64,000 bases of DNA, taken from Rhodovulum sp. MB263 (GTDB lineage: Bacteria; Pseudomonadota; Alphaproteobacteria; Rhodobacterales; Rhodobacteraceae). The stretch spans positions 1,674,001 through 1,738,000 of the forward strand of contig NZ_CP020384.1 of assembly GCF_002073975.1 (NCBI RefSeq). Direction: 5' to 3'. Both the position numbers and the translations under genes were made by a program. Below the pieces are notes generated by a model, which had not been told where the DNA came from, did no database searches, and worked only from the letters and a program-made list of their open reading frames with translations. Below, piece by piece: positions 28,127-36,754 of the stretch (positions are counted from its first letter, which is position 1; every line of letters starts with the position of its first letter).

Positions 28127-28279
28127 TCCGTATTTTACAACTGCAGTTTTTCCGCTATGTCCTTGGCTTGGAAATACTCGCTAAAGTTGTTGCATATATT
28201 TTAGGCATCCGCATTTTTGTTGCGCGTTCGGTGAGGGGAAATCATTGCCGGTGCCACAGGGTGGACATAGCGTTAAGCC

Positions 28280-29704
28280 ATGAACGAGAGCCAGACCTTC
28301 GACGAGATGTGGGGCCGCGCACAGGTTCTGCGGTCGCCCTATGAGCGTTTTCACGAGTGGTTCGAGGGTGAGGACATCGCCCGGTTGCGCGCCAAGCAGC
28401 GCGAGGCCGAAGAGGTGTTTCGCCTGACCGGCATCACTTTCAATGTCTATGGACGGGCCGAGGCCGAGGAGCGGCTGATCCCCTTCGACATCATCCCGCG
28501 GATCATCTCGGGGCGCGAATGGCAGAAGCTGTCGCGCGGGATCGAACAGCGGGTGAAGGCGATCAACGCCTTTCTCTATGACATCTATCACCGCCAGGAG
28601 ATCGTGAAGGCGGGCCGCATCCCCGAAGAGATGATCTCGCGCAACGAGGCCTTCCTGCCGCAGATGATCGGGGTCAAGCCGCCGGGGGGCGTCTATACCC
28701 ATATCGTCGGCATCGATCTGGTGCGTACGGGCGACAACCAGTTCTATGTGCTGGAGGACAATGCCCGCACGCCCTCGGGTGTCAGCTACATGCTGGAAAA
28801 CCGCGAGACCATGCTGCAGATGTTCCCCGAGCTGTTCTCGCGCAACCGGGTGCAGCCGGTGCAGACCTATCCGCTCGATCTGCGCCGTTCGCTGGCGGCC
28901 TGTGCGCCCCCGGATGTGGACGAGAAGCCCACCATCGCGGTGCTGACGCCAGGGATCTACAACTCGGCCTATTTCGAGCATGCCTTCCTGGCCGACCAGA
29001 TGGGGGTGGAACTGGTCGAGGGGCAGGATCTTCGCATCGTCGGAGGCAAGGTCGCGATGCGCACGACCGAGGGCTACCGGCCGATAGACGTGCTCTATCG
29101 CCGGGTCGACGACGACTATCTCGACCCGCTGAACTTCAATCCCGACAGCGCGCTGGGGGTCCCGGGCATCATGGATGTCTACCGGGCGGGGCGGATCACC
29201 ATCGCCAATGCGCCCGGCACCGGCATCGCCGATGACAAGGCGATCTACAGTTACATGCCCGACATCGTCGAATTCTATACCGGCGAGAAGGCGATCCTCG
29301 AGAACGTGCCGACCTGGCGCTGTTCCGAACCCGAGGCGCTGGCCTATGTGCTCGACAACCTGCAGGATCTGGTCGTCAAGGAGGTGCATGGCTCTGGCGG
29401 CTACGGCATGCTGATCGGCCCGACCTCGACCCGAAAGGAAATCGCGGCCTTTCGCGACAAGCTGAAGGCCAGGCCCGGCAATTACATCGCCCAGCCGACG
29501 CTGTCGCTCTCGACCGTTCCCATCTTCACCCGGAACGGGCTGGCGCCACGGCATGTCGATCTGCGTCCCTTCGTGCTGGTCAGCCCCGCGGGCATCAAGA
29601 TCACCCCCGGCGGGCTGACCCGGGTGGCGCTGAAGAAGGGATCGCTTGTGGTGAACTCGTCGCAGGGCGGAGGCACCAAGGACACCTGGGTGCTCGAGGA
29701 CTGA
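28280..29704 (+). CDS. Circularly permuted ATP-grasp protein
   Basis: Protein of 474 residues of the circularly permuted ATP-grasp type 2 family, proposed to form amide bonds in peptide-like products; no member's product is firmly known to me. Recognisable blocks are GITFNVYGR near residue 50, IPRIISGREW, the FYVLEDNARTPSGVSYMLENR segment (metal-binding Glu-Asp-Asn) near residue 160, LVVKEVHGSGGYGML (nucleotide-binding Lys) near 370, and the C-terminal GLTRVALKKGSLVVNSSQGGGTKDTWVL. It starts an operon with alpha-E, transglutaminase-like and Anbu genes. The 5' leader is A+T-rich and probably holds the promoter; the ATG has no good ribosome site. Confidence 0.9.
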   Translation: MNESQTFDEMWGRAQVLRSPYERFHEWFEGEDIARLRAKQREAEEVFRLTGITFNVYGRAEAEERLIPFDIIPRIISGREWQKLSRGIEQRVKAINAFLYDIYHRQEIVKAGRIPEEMISRNEAFLPQMIGVKPPGGVYTHIVGIDLVRTGDNQFYVLEDNARTPSGVSYMLENRETMLQMFPELFSRNRVQPVQTYPLDLRRSLAACAPPDVDEKPTIAVLTPGIYNSAYFEHAFLADQMGVELVEGQDLRIVGGKVAMRTTEGYRPIDVLYRRVDDDYLDPLNFNPDSALGVPGIMDVYRAGRITIANAPGTGIADDKAIYSYMPDIVEFYTGEKAILENVPTWRCSEPEALAYVLDNLQDLVVKEVHGSGGYGMLIGPTSTRKEIAAFRDKLKARPGNYIAQPTLSLSTVPIFTRNGLAPRHVDLRPFVLVSPAGIKITPGGLTRVALKKGSLVVNSSQGGGTKDTWVLED

Positions 29705-29708
29705 CGCG

Positions 29709-30650
29709 ATGCTGGGCAAGACCGCAAACGGGCTCTTCTGGATGTACCGCTATATCGAGCGGGCCGAAAACACCTCGCGCCTGGTCGAGACCGGCCAGCG
29801 CATCGCGCTGACCCGGCTCGACAGCCCCGATGACGAATGGGGCTCGGTGATGCAGACCGGGGGCGTGGCCAAGGCCTACAAGCGCCATCACGAGGCGGTC
29901 ACCAAGGAAGGTGCCATCGACTGGATGCTGCGCGCCAAGGAGAACCCTTCCTCGGTGCTCTCGGCCATTTCCTCGGCGCGGCAGAATGCCCGCGTGGTCC
30001 GCACCGCGCTGACCCATGATGTCTGGGAGGCGATGAACGGCTGTTACATGGCGGTGCGGGAGGCGCTGTCGCGCCGGGTGAACGAGCGCGACCTGCCTGC
30101 GGTGATCGACCTGATCAAGGATCGCACCGCGCTGGTGCGCGGCACCACGCAGGGCACGCTGCTGCGAAACGACATCTTCAATTTCGCCCGGATCGGCACA
30201 TTCCTCGAACGCGCCGACAACATCGCCCGCATTCTCGACGTCAAGTATTACGTGCTGCTGCCCTCGACCTATTCGGTGGGCTCGTCGATCGACAATGTGC
30301 AATGGGAGACGATCCTGCGCGCGGTCTCTGCGCGGGGCGGGTTCCGGATGGTGCATGGCAGTCAGGCCAGCCCGCGCGATATCGCCCAGTTCCTCGTGCT
30401 CGACCGCAAGATGCCGCGCAGCCTCGAATTCTCGGTCACCAAGATCCGCGACAATCTCGAATATCTCGCCCTCGACTACGGCGCGCGCCACCGCTCTCAT
30501 GAACTGGCCGAGGTGCTCAAGCAGCGCTTCAGCGCCCATGATATCGATGCGATCTTCGATTACGGCCTGCATGAATTCCTGCAGGACGTGCTGGGCGCGC
30601 TCAGCGAGCTCGGTCGGCAGATCGAGATAGATTACAGATTCTACGAGTGA
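29709..30650 (+). CDS. Alpha-E domain protein
   Basis: All-helical protein of 313 residues of the alpha-E family (DUF403), which constantly occurs next to circularly permuted ATP-grasp genes. The start MLGKTANGLFWMYRYIERAENTSRL is diagnostic of the family, with a second conserved block FARIGTFLERADNIARILDVKY near residue 160 and a C-terminal DYRF. Biochemical role is unknown; the glutamate-rich helices (RYIERAENT and LERADNIAR) suggest a metal- or ligand-binding site. It starts four bases after the ATP-grasp stop with GAGGA upstream. Confidence 0.92.
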   Translation: MLGKTANGLFWMYRYIERAENTSRLVETGQRIALTRLDSPDDEWGSVMQTGGVAKAYKRHHEAVTKEGAIDWMLRAKENPSSVLSAISSARQNARVVRTALTHDVWEAMNGCYMAVREALSRRVNERDLPAVIDLIKDRTALVRGTTQGTLLRNDIFNFARIGTFLERADNIARILDVKYYVLLPSTYSVGSSIDNVQWETILRAVSARGGFRMVHGSQASPRDIAQFLVLDRKMPRSLEFSVTKIRDNLEYLALDYGARHRSHELAEVLKQRFSAHDIDAIFDYGLHEFLQDVLGALSELGRQIEIDYRFYE

Positions 30651-30654
30651 TCCG

Positions 30655-31449
30655 ATGCGACTGAAGATACGCCATTCCACGCGCTACGCCTTCGACGACC
30701 CGGTGATCTACGGGCTCCAGCAATTGCGCAAGACCCCCAAGAACGGCCCCGAGCAGCGGGTGATCGCCTGGAAGACCACGGTCGAGGGCGGTCGCAAGGA
30801 GCTGAGCTTTGAGGACCATCACCGCAACACGGTCGAGCTGATCAGCTTCGAGAAGGACGTGACCGAGCTCGTGGTGCGCAGCGAGGGCGAGGTCGAGGTG
30901 CTGGACACCTCGGGCGTGATCGGTCCGCATCGCGGTCCCTCGCCGCTCTGGCTGTTCCGCCATCCCACCGCCCGGACCCGGGCCGGGCCGGGCTGCCGGG
31001 CGCTGATGCGCGAGGTGAGGGGCGAGAACGATCTCGACCGGCTGCATGCGCTGCTGCGGGTGGTGCATGGCGCGGTCCGCTATGAGATCGGGGCCTCGCG
31101 TCCCGACTGGTCGGCCGAGGAGGCTGTCTCGGCGGGCCGGGGGGTGTGTCAGGATCATGCCCATGTCTTTGTCGCCTGCGCCCGCGAGATGGGCTTTCCA
31201 GCCCGCTATGTCTCGGGCTATCTGATGACCGACGACGTCCAGCACGAGGCGAGTCATGCCTGGGCCGAGGCGCATGTCGAGGGCCTGGGCTGGGTCGGGT
31301 TCGATGTGTCGAACGAGATGTCGCCGGACGGGCGCTATGTCCGGGTCGCGACCGGCCTCGATTATGCCGAGGCCGCGCCGGTGACCGGCTCGCGCCTTGG
31401 CGGCAGCGGCGAGGCGCTGTCGGTCGAGATCGAGGTGGCCCAGCAATAG
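30655..31449 (+). CDS. Transglutaminase-like cysteine protease family protein
   Basis: Protein of 264 residues with an N-terminal beta-rich domain (residues 1-90, MRLKIRHSTRYAFDDPV) and a transglutaminase core with the Cys-His-Asp triad: Cys in GRGVCQDHAHVFV (about residue 165), His in EASHAWAEAHVEGLGW and Asp in VGFDVSN. Such proteins usually act as peptidases or amide-transferring enzymes. No signal peptide is seen, so it works in the cytoplasm. It begins four bases after the alpha-E stop and precedes the Anbu gene by 33 bases. Confidence 0.92.
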   Translation: MRLKIRHSTRYAFDDPVIYGLQQLRKTPKNGPEQRVIAWKTTVEGGRKELSFEDHHRNTVELISFEKDVTELVVRSEGEVEVLDTSGVIGPHRGPSPLWLFRHPTARTRAGPGCRALMREVRGENDLDRLHALLRVVHGAVRYEIGASRPDWSAEEAVSAGRGVCQDHAHVFVACAREMGFPARYVSGYLMTDDVQHEASHAWAEAHVEGLGWVGFDVSNEMSPDGRYVRVATGLDYAEAAPVTGSRLGGSGEALSVEIEVAQQ

Positions 31450-31482
31450 CGCTGGCGCGCGGATGCGGGGACTGGGACGGCA

Positions 31483-32214
31483 ATGACCTATTGTGTGGGG
31501 GTGATGCTCGAGCGCGGGCTGGTGATGATGTCGGATACCCGCACCAATGCCGGCGTCGACAACATCTCGACCTTCCGCAAGATGTTCACCTGGGAAAAGC
31601 CCGGCGACCGGGCGCTGGTGCTGATGACCGCGGGCAACCTGGCCACCACCCAATCCGTGGTCTCGATCCTCGACGAGCGCACCAAGGCCCATGTCGAGCG
31701 CGATCCCTCGCTGTTCGAGGTGCCCTCGATGTTCCAGGCGGCGCGGCTGGTGGCCGCCACGCTGAAGGACGTGATCGCCGCCCATGCCGATGTCGGCCAG
31801 CGGGCCGATGCCTCTTTCAATGCGACGCTGATCCTCGGCGGCCAGATCAAGGGCGGTGCGCCGCGGCTGTTCCTGATCTATCCCGAGGGCAATTTCATCG
31901 AGGCCGGCAGCGACACGCCCTTCTTCCAGATCGGCGAAACCAAATATGGCCGACCCATCCTGGTGCGGGCCTATGATCCGGGCATGAGCTTCGAGAAGAT
32001 GGTCAAGCTGATGCTGGTCAGCTTCGATTCCACGCTCAAGGCCAATCTCTCGGTGGGCATGCCCTTCGATCTGCAGATCTACGAGACCGACAGCCTGCAG
32101 CTTGGCCGTCGCATCCGGATCGATCCGCAGGACGCCTATTTCGAGCGGATCTCGACCGGCTGGGGCGAGGCCCTGAAATCCGCGCTCGACAGTCTGCCGG
32201 ATTTCGAATTCTGA
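31483..32214 (+). CDS. Anbu, proteasome-like peptidase
   Basis: Protein of 243 residues of the Anbu (ancestral beta-subunit) family of N-terminal nucleophile hydrolases, related to HslV and proteasome beta subunits. The N-terminus MTYCVGVMLERGLVMMSDTRTNAGVDNIS is characteristic: after removal of Met the Thr becomes the nucleophile, Asp18 and Arg20 of SDTRT are family residues, and a Lys at position 33-34 (FRKMFTW) is the expected general base. Published Anbu particles form open spirals and their substrate is not known. Co-transcription with ATP-grasp, alpha-E and transglutaminase-like genes is a recurrent arrangement and suggests that it trims or recycles a peptide made by them (inference). 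Confidence 0.93.
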   Translation: MTYCVGVMLERGLVMMSDTRTNAGVDNISTFRKMFTWEKPGDRALVLMTAGNLATTQSVVSILDERTKAHVERDPSLFEVPSMFQAARLVAATLKDVIAAHADVGQRADASFNATLILGGQIKGGAPRLFLIYPEGNFIEAGSDTPFFQIGETKYGRPILVRAYDPGMSFEKMVKLMLVSFDSTLKANLSVGMPFDLQIYETDSLQLGRRIRIDPQDAYFERISTGWGEALKSALDSLPDFEF

Positions 32215-32477
32215 GCCCGCAGGGCAAAGGCCATTCGAGGGCGTCATCCCGACAAAGGCAGGGTTCTGTTGCGGCAAGGTAAACGCTGCGGCGGGGGAGG
32301 GCGCGGGGCCCGATGGGACAGCCGCGGGTCCGGTTCGGCAAAACAGGCGTGTTTCTGCCGGTTTGTTACGAAGGGTCCTTGCATTCTGGGCGGTTTCTCG
32401 CCGTAAAACCCGTTTACCCTGTTTCAAGGTCAATCGGCCAGCTTGTCGGTCAATCAGACTGCGGCTAGGGAATCGCC
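32215..32477. promoter_or_regulatory. Leader with direct repeat GGTCAATC
   Basis: 263 bases between the Anbu gene and the next gene. Just before the latter the octamer GGTCAATC occurs twice (32428-32435 and 32448-32455), exactly 20 bases apart, i.e. two helical turns, which could be a regulator site. No gene is seen here. Confidence 0.35.
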
Positions 32478-34253
32478 ATGACCCCCGATCACACCCAGAA
32501 GGGCAAGGCCGAGACGTCGACGCACCGTCGCGCCTCGAAGCTGCCATTGTCAGTTCCGGAGCTCGCGCTCCGCGCGCCGGTCCTGGTCGTCCCCGCCCTG
32601 GCTGTCGCCATCGCCGCCGTCACGGGGCTGGTCACGGTGCTGGCGGTACAGCCGGCGCCGGATGAAGCGAACCGGGCTCCGGTTGCCGCCTTTGCACTCG
32701 ATCGCGATGCGACGCCGGTCGATGGCGCCGTTCTGATGGCCGGGGCCGGGGACGAGGCCGCCATTCCGGACGATCCGGCGCCGCGTCCGGCGGCCATCGC
32801 GCGTCCGGCCGCCGCGCCGCTTCCCGCTGACGGGATCGGTGTCGTGACCGAGGCCCGCGCCGAGCAGGGCCGGCAGGCGGCCCGCGCCTTGCTGGCGGCA
32901 GGGGGACAGGTCTTCGCGGGCGCACCCCGGATCGTGCCGCCCGCCCGCTCGGGGGCCGCGGCCGGCGGCGATGACCTTGCCGGGCTCCGGCCGCAGCAGC
33001 GTCCGCTGACGGGCAGCGATTTGCGCCGCCCGCGTCCACGCCCAGCCACCGCAGAAAGCGCCGCGCCCGTGACCGTCATCGCCCAGGCCTCCGACCGGCC
33101 GCAGCCGCGCCCCGATGGCCTGCCTGCGCCCATGTCCGGTCCGGCGACAGCGGTCGCCTTGGCCCGTGCTCAGGTCCGTCCTCAGTCCCGTCCGCTCGAA
33201 CTGGCCGAGGGTCTTTCCGGTGCAAGTCTCGTGCCCGCTGCCGGGATCGAGCTGGCTTTGGCGGCCAGCCCCGTTCCGCCTGCAGGCGCCGAGGTCGAGG
33301 CCGAGGCCGCCGTCGACGCGCAAGGCCTCGAGGCCTCGCTGCGGCCGCAGACCCGTCCCGCGGCCCTTGCCCGGCTGGCCCGCGGTGCGTTGGTGCCGGA
33401 CAGCCGCGACCTGGCTACGCCCAGGGCCGAACCCTTCGCCCATACCGATATCGCGCGCGGCGCCAATGGCTGCTCGGTGCGGCTGGCCCGCGGCATTCCG
33501 GGCCGGCCGCGGGGCGCTCTTTCCGGAAGCGCGATCGGCGCGCGGATGGATAGCCTGCATGGCGGAGACCGCGATGCGCTGATCGTGCAGCAGGCGCTTG
33601 CGGGCAATATCCCGCATTTCCTGCGCGAACTGACCCCGGTCCGGGTCTCGGGGCGACTGGCCGATGGCAGCCGTGCCGATGTGACCATCTGCGTCACGCC
33701 TGATTATTTGGCGCTGGGCAGCGATGCCGATTTTGTGCGGGTGCCGATGGGCCTGCCTGCGGCGGCGCGGATCGCCGACCGGTTCGGCTTTCTGCTGCCG
33801 ACCACGCGGATGGTCGACGCGATCTATGGTCAGGCGCGGATGCGGCTGGCGCCGCGGCCGATGGATCCCGGGGCGCAGATGAGCTCGACCCGTTATTTCC
33901 TGCAGCACAACCGCACCGTCGAAAGCCAGACCGGCGGCCGCGAGGGGCAGCTGACCGCGGGCCAGAAGAAGGATCTGGTGCTGACCAACCGGCTGCGCAG
34001 CCATCCCGGCCGGGTCGCGATCTATGGCTGGCACACGCCCGACGGTCACCCCATCCAGCCGCTCAGCACGGTCCATGGTGCCTATTATTCCGATTACAGC
34101 CATGGCGTGCGGCTGGTCAGCCAGACCGCCTTCGTGAACGGCCGTCCGGTCTCTCTGGCGAGCCTGCTGGCCAACCCGTCCTATGCTGGGCTGCTGACGG
34201 GCGAGGGGCCGATCGCAGCGCCGGAACGGCTGATGGCCTCGCTCTACCGGTAG
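32478..34253 (+). CDS. Membrane-anchored protein of unknown function with RPxxRP repeats
   Basis: I do not recognise a functional family. The 591-residue protein has a cytoplasmic N-terminus, one membrane helix (about residues 34-57), a long disordered Ala/Pro/Arg-rich stretch (60-320) with five RPxxRP motifs (residues 171, 184, 207, 234 and 289) and a compact C-terminal part (about 325-591) that looks folded, holding one short cysteine pair spacing (Cys332, and a Cys in DVTICVTPDY) and conserved-looking blocks such as RVAIYGWHTPDGHPIQPLS and YYSDYSHGVRLVS. The topology places this domain in the periplasm. Histidine/aspartate/tyrosine clusters suggest an enzyme or a ligand-binding fold. It could be linked to the upstream Anbu operon, but 263 bases separate them. 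Confidence 0.85.
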   Translation: MTPDHTQKGKAETSTHRRASKLPLSVPELALRAPVLVVPALAVAIAAVTGLVTVLAVQPAPDEANRAPVAAFALDRDATPVDGAVLMAGAGDEAAIPDDPAPRPAAIARPAAAPLPADGIGVVTEARAEQGRQAARALLAAGGQVFAGAPRIVPPARSGAAAGGDDLAGLRPQQRPLTGSDLRRPRPRPATAESAAPVTVIAQASDRPQPRPDGLPAPMSGPATAVALARAQVRPQSRPLELAEGLSGASLVPAAGIELALAASPVPPAGAEVEAEAAVDAQGLEASLRPQTRPAALARLARGALVPDSRDLATPRAEPFAHTDIARGANGCSVRLARGIPGRPRGALSGSAIGARMDSLHGGDRDALIVQQALAGNIPHFLRELTPVRVSGRLADGSRADVTICVTPDYLALGSDADFVRVPMGLPAAARIADRFGFLLPTTRMVDAIYGQARMRLAPRPMDPGAQMSSTRYFLQHNRTVESQTGGREGQLTAGQKKDLVLTNRLRSHPGRVAIYGWHTPDGHPIQPLSTVHGAYYSDYSHGVRLVSQTAFVNGRPVSLASLLANPSYAGLLTGEGPIAAPERLMASLYR

Positions 34254-34272
34254 CGCGGGCAGCGTCCGGCCA

Positions 34273-34293
34273 CGCCCCCTTGCGGGCGGGGCG
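34273..34293. terminator. GC-rich hairpin between convergent genes
   Basis: Arms CGCCCC (34273-34278) and GGGGCG (34288-34293) around a 9-base loop in the 71-base spacer between the unknown membrane protein and the convergent creA. It may stop transcription from either side; no T-run is present. Confidence 0.4.
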
Positions 34294-34324
34294 GCACCTT
34301 TCGGCCAGAGCGGGATGCGCGGCG

Positions 34325-34786
34325 TCAGCGCTGGACGGAATTGAACAGCGGCACGGTCGAGATCGACATCTTGGCCGAGCCCTCGCTCAGCTCACGCGCA
34401 TGGGCCAGATAGATCAGCGTCTGGTTTGTCTCGTCGAAGATCCGCTTGATCCTTATCGATTTCAGCACCAGCGACCGGCTCTGGCGGAACACCTCCTCGC
34501 CATCCGGGCTGCGGTCGATATCGCCGATCTCGATCGGGCCGGTCTGGCGGCAGGCGATCGAGGCATTCGACGGGTCCTCGAACCAGTTGCCCTGGCTCAG
34601 CCGGTCCAGCACCGAGCGCGAGAAATAGGCGACATGGCAGGTCACCCCGGCAACCTCGGGATCCTGGATCGCCTCGATCACGATGTCATTGCCGGTCCAG
34701 TCGACCCCGACCCGCCCGACCTCGTCGGCCTGGGCGGTGAGGGGCAGAACGGCGACAAGCGCGGCAAGCAGGGCGGGGCGGGGCAT
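34325..34786 (-). CDS. creA: CreA family protein
   Basis: Exported protein of 153 residues of the CreA family, of unknown function. A signal peptide is visible (MPRPALLAALVAVLPLTAQA, cleavage likely after QA), followed by DEVGRVGVDWTGNDIVIEAIQDPEVAGVTCHV, the block that defines the family, and SIACRQTGPI. The two cysteines (about residues 52 and 82) could form a disulfide in the periplasm. The ATG at 34786 is chosen because it places the signal peptide at the very N-terminus; the open frame further up is non-conserved. Divergent from the isovaleryl-CoA dehydrogenase gene. Confidence 0.9.
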   Translation of the reverse strand: MPRPALLAALVAVLPLTAQADEVGRVGVDWTGNDIVIEAIQDPEVAGVTCHVAYFSRSVLDRLSQGNWFEDPSNASIACRQTGPIEIGDIDRSPDGEEVFRQSRSLVLKSIRIKRIFDETNQTLIYLAHARELSEGSAKMSISTVPLFNSVQR

Positions 34787-34877
34787 GGGGCGATCCTCAT
34801 CTTCTGATGTCCTGCCAAAGGTAGGCATCCCGTCGCGCATTGCCACAGCGATTGACGCCGCACCCCGGCCGGTGCTA

Positions 34878-34900
34878 TTTAATGAACAATCGTTCAATAA
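34878..34900. promoter_or_regulatory. Probable TetR-type operator upstream of isovaleryl-CoA dehydrogenase
   Basis: A 14-base near-palindrome with arms TGAAC and GTTCA (34883-34896) is extended on both sides by A/T bases that keep the symmetry (TTAATGAAC against TTATTGAAC). It lies 25 bases before the start codon and overlaps a TATTTA sequence that may be the -10 box. Symmetry and spacing fit a TetR-family repressor, a class that often controls acyl-CoA dehydrogenase genes. The regulator itself is not in the window. Confidence 0.55.
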
Positions 34901-34924
34901 GCTGGGGAGGGAGGAGCCCGGGCG

Positions 34925-36088
34925 ATGTTCACCGCGACGATGGAATTCGATCTCGACGACGACACCCGCGCGCTGCGCGACATGGTGCATCGCTGGGCGC
35001 AGGAGCGGATCCGGCCGATGGCTGCCGAAATCGACCGCGACAATGTCTTTCCGGCCGCGCTCTGGCGCGAAATGGGCGAGCTGGGCCTGCTGGGCATCAC
35101 CGTGCCCGAGGAGTATGGCGGCGCCGGCATGAGCTATCTGGCCCATGTCATAGCGATCGAGGAAATCGCCCGCGCCTCGGCAAGCGTCTCGCTGAGCTAT
35201 GGCGCGCATTCGAACCTCTGCGTGAACCAGATCAAGCTGAACGGCACCGAAGACCAGAAGCGCAGGTACCTGCCCGCGCTGATCTCGGGCGCTCAGGTCG
35301 GTGCGCTGGCGATGTCCGAGGCGGGGGCGGGCTCGGACGTGGTCTCGATGCAGCTCCGCGCCGAGAGGCGGAACGGCCATTACCGTCTCAACGGCACGAA
35401 ATACTGGATCACCAACGGCCCGGATGCCGACACGCTGGTCGTCTATGCCAAGACCGACCCCGAGGCCGGCCCGAGGGGCATCACCGCCTTCATCGTCGAG
35501 AAGACCATGGCGGGGTTCTCGACCTCGCCCCATTTCGACAAGCTCGGCATGCGCGGATCGAACACGGCCGAGCTGATCTTCGAGGATGTCGAGGTCCCCT
35601 TCGAGAATGTGCTGGGCGAGGAGGGCAAGGGCGTACGGGTGCTGATGTCGGGCCTCGATTACGAGCGCGTGGTGCTGGCGGGCATCGGCACCGGCATCAT
35701 GGCCGCCTGTCTCGACGAGATCATGCCCTACATGCGCGACCGCAAGCAGTTCGGTCAGCCGGTCGGAAGCTTTCAGCTGATGCAGGGCAAGATCGCCGAC
35801 ATGTACACGGCGATGAATTCGGCCCGGGCCTATGTCTATGCCGTTGCACGGTCTTGTGATCGCGGCCAGGTGACGCGGCAGGATGCGGCGGCCTGCGTGC
35901 TCTATGCCTCGGAAGAGGCAATGAAACAGGCGCATCAGGCGGTGCAAGCCATGGGGGGGGCTGGATTTTTGGCCGACAGCGCGGTCGCGCGCCTGTTTCG
36001 CGATGCCAAGCTGATGGAGATCGGCGCGGGCACATCCGAGATCCGGCGGATGCTGGTGGGACGTGAATTGATGAAGGCGATGGTCTAA
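34925..36088 (+). CDS. ivd: Isovaleryl-CoA dehydrogenase
   Basis: FAD-dependent acyl-CoA dehydrogenase of 387 residues converting isovaleryl-CoA to 3-methylcrotonyl-CoA in leucine catabolism. Family motifs: [33 protein letters not shown] (flavin contact), [19 protein letters not shown], and the block [26 protein letters not shown] with the catalytic glutamate in the position specific for isovaleryl-CoA dehydrogenases, followed by [13 protein letters not shown]. The C-terminal [14 protein letters not shown] is standard. Downstream genes for methylcrotonyl-CoA carboxylase and HMG-CoA lyase confirm the pathway. A GGGAGGGAGGAG ribosome site precedes the ATG. Confidence 0.94.
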   Translation: MFTATMEFDLDDDTRALRDMVHRWAQERIRPMAAEIDRDNVFPAALWREMGELGLLGITVPEEYGGAGMSYLAHVIAIEEIARASASVSLSYGAHSNLCVNQIKLNGTEDQKRRYLPALISGAQVGALAMSEAGAGSDVVSMQLRAERRNGHYRLNGTKYWITNGPDADTLVVYAKTDPEAGPRGITAFIVEKTMAGFSTSPHFDKLGMRGSNTAELIFEDVEVPFENVLGEEGKGVRVLMSGLDYERVVLAGIGTGIMAACLDEIMPYMRDRKQFGQPVGSFQLMQGKIADMYTAMNSARAYVYAVARSCDRGQVTRQDAAACVLYASEEAMKQAHQAVQAMGGAGFLADSAVARLFRDAKLMEIGAGTSEIRRMLVGRELMKAMV

Positions 36089-36125
36089 ATGAGAGTCACA
36101 GACTCAACTTTAGAAGGTGATCCAG

Positions 36126-36641
36126 ATGCGACTGCCCCTGATCCTCGCCGCCGTGCTGGCCGCGACCACTCCCGCGCTGGCCCAGCAATACGATTTCACG
36201 CCCGATGCCACGCTGGCCTGCATGAAAAAGCAGAAGATGCATGGCGCCGACATCGCCTGTGTGGGCGACTCCGCCCGCGCCTGTTTCCAGAAGATGAAGT
36301 CGCCCTCCGTGAGCGATATCGCCGCTTGCCAGCAGGCCGAGGGCGAATACTGGAAGGCGCGGATGGACAGCGCCTATGAGCATCTGCTCGGGCTGGCCGA
36401 GGCCGCCGATGCGGACTTTGCCAGGGCCGAGGGCGAACCCCTGCATGCGACCATGGTGCAGGACCTCAGGGACGAACAGGAGCAATGGAACAGTTGGCAG
36501 AAAACCCGTTGCTGGGTCGAGGCGATGATGCGCCGGGGCACGCCCTACCGCACGACCGCGGCCGCAGGCTGCACGATGAAGCAGATCGCCGCCCGTGCGC
36601 TGTTCATGGAAAGCGCGGTCAGCTACATGGAAAACAAGTAA
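36126..36641 (+). CDS. LprI/DUF1311-like exported protein
   Basis: Small periplasmic protein of 171 residues. Signal peptide MRLPLILAAVLAATTPALAQ is followed by a four-helix-like domain with six cysteines (LACMKKQ, IACVGDS, RACFQKM, IAACQQA, TRCWVEA, AAGCTMKQI), the pattern of the lysozyme-inhibitor LprI/DUF1311 group. In that group some members protect against lysozyme; most are uncharacterised. I prefer the ATG at 36126 to a GTG three codons earlier because AGAAGG lies eight bases before the ATG. It sits inside the leucine catabolic cluster, 37 bases after ivd, without an obvious link to it. Confidence 0.85.
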   Translation: MRLPLILAAVLAATTPALAQQYDFTPDATLACMKKQKMHGADIACVGDSARACFQKMKSPSVSDIAACQQAEGEYWKARMDSAYEHLLGLAEAADADFARAEGEPLHATMVQDLRDEQEQWNSWQKTRCWVEAMMRRGTPYRTTAAAGCTMKQIAARALFMESAVSYMENK

Positions 36642-36754
36642 ACCGGTCTTCGGGTGTCGCGGGGCCTGCATCGCGCGGCGCCCCGGTCTGGGGCCGGGCC
36701 TTCGGGGCCCGTGCCCGGCCTGAACCGGGCATGGGCGGGGACGTTCTGGCAGGA

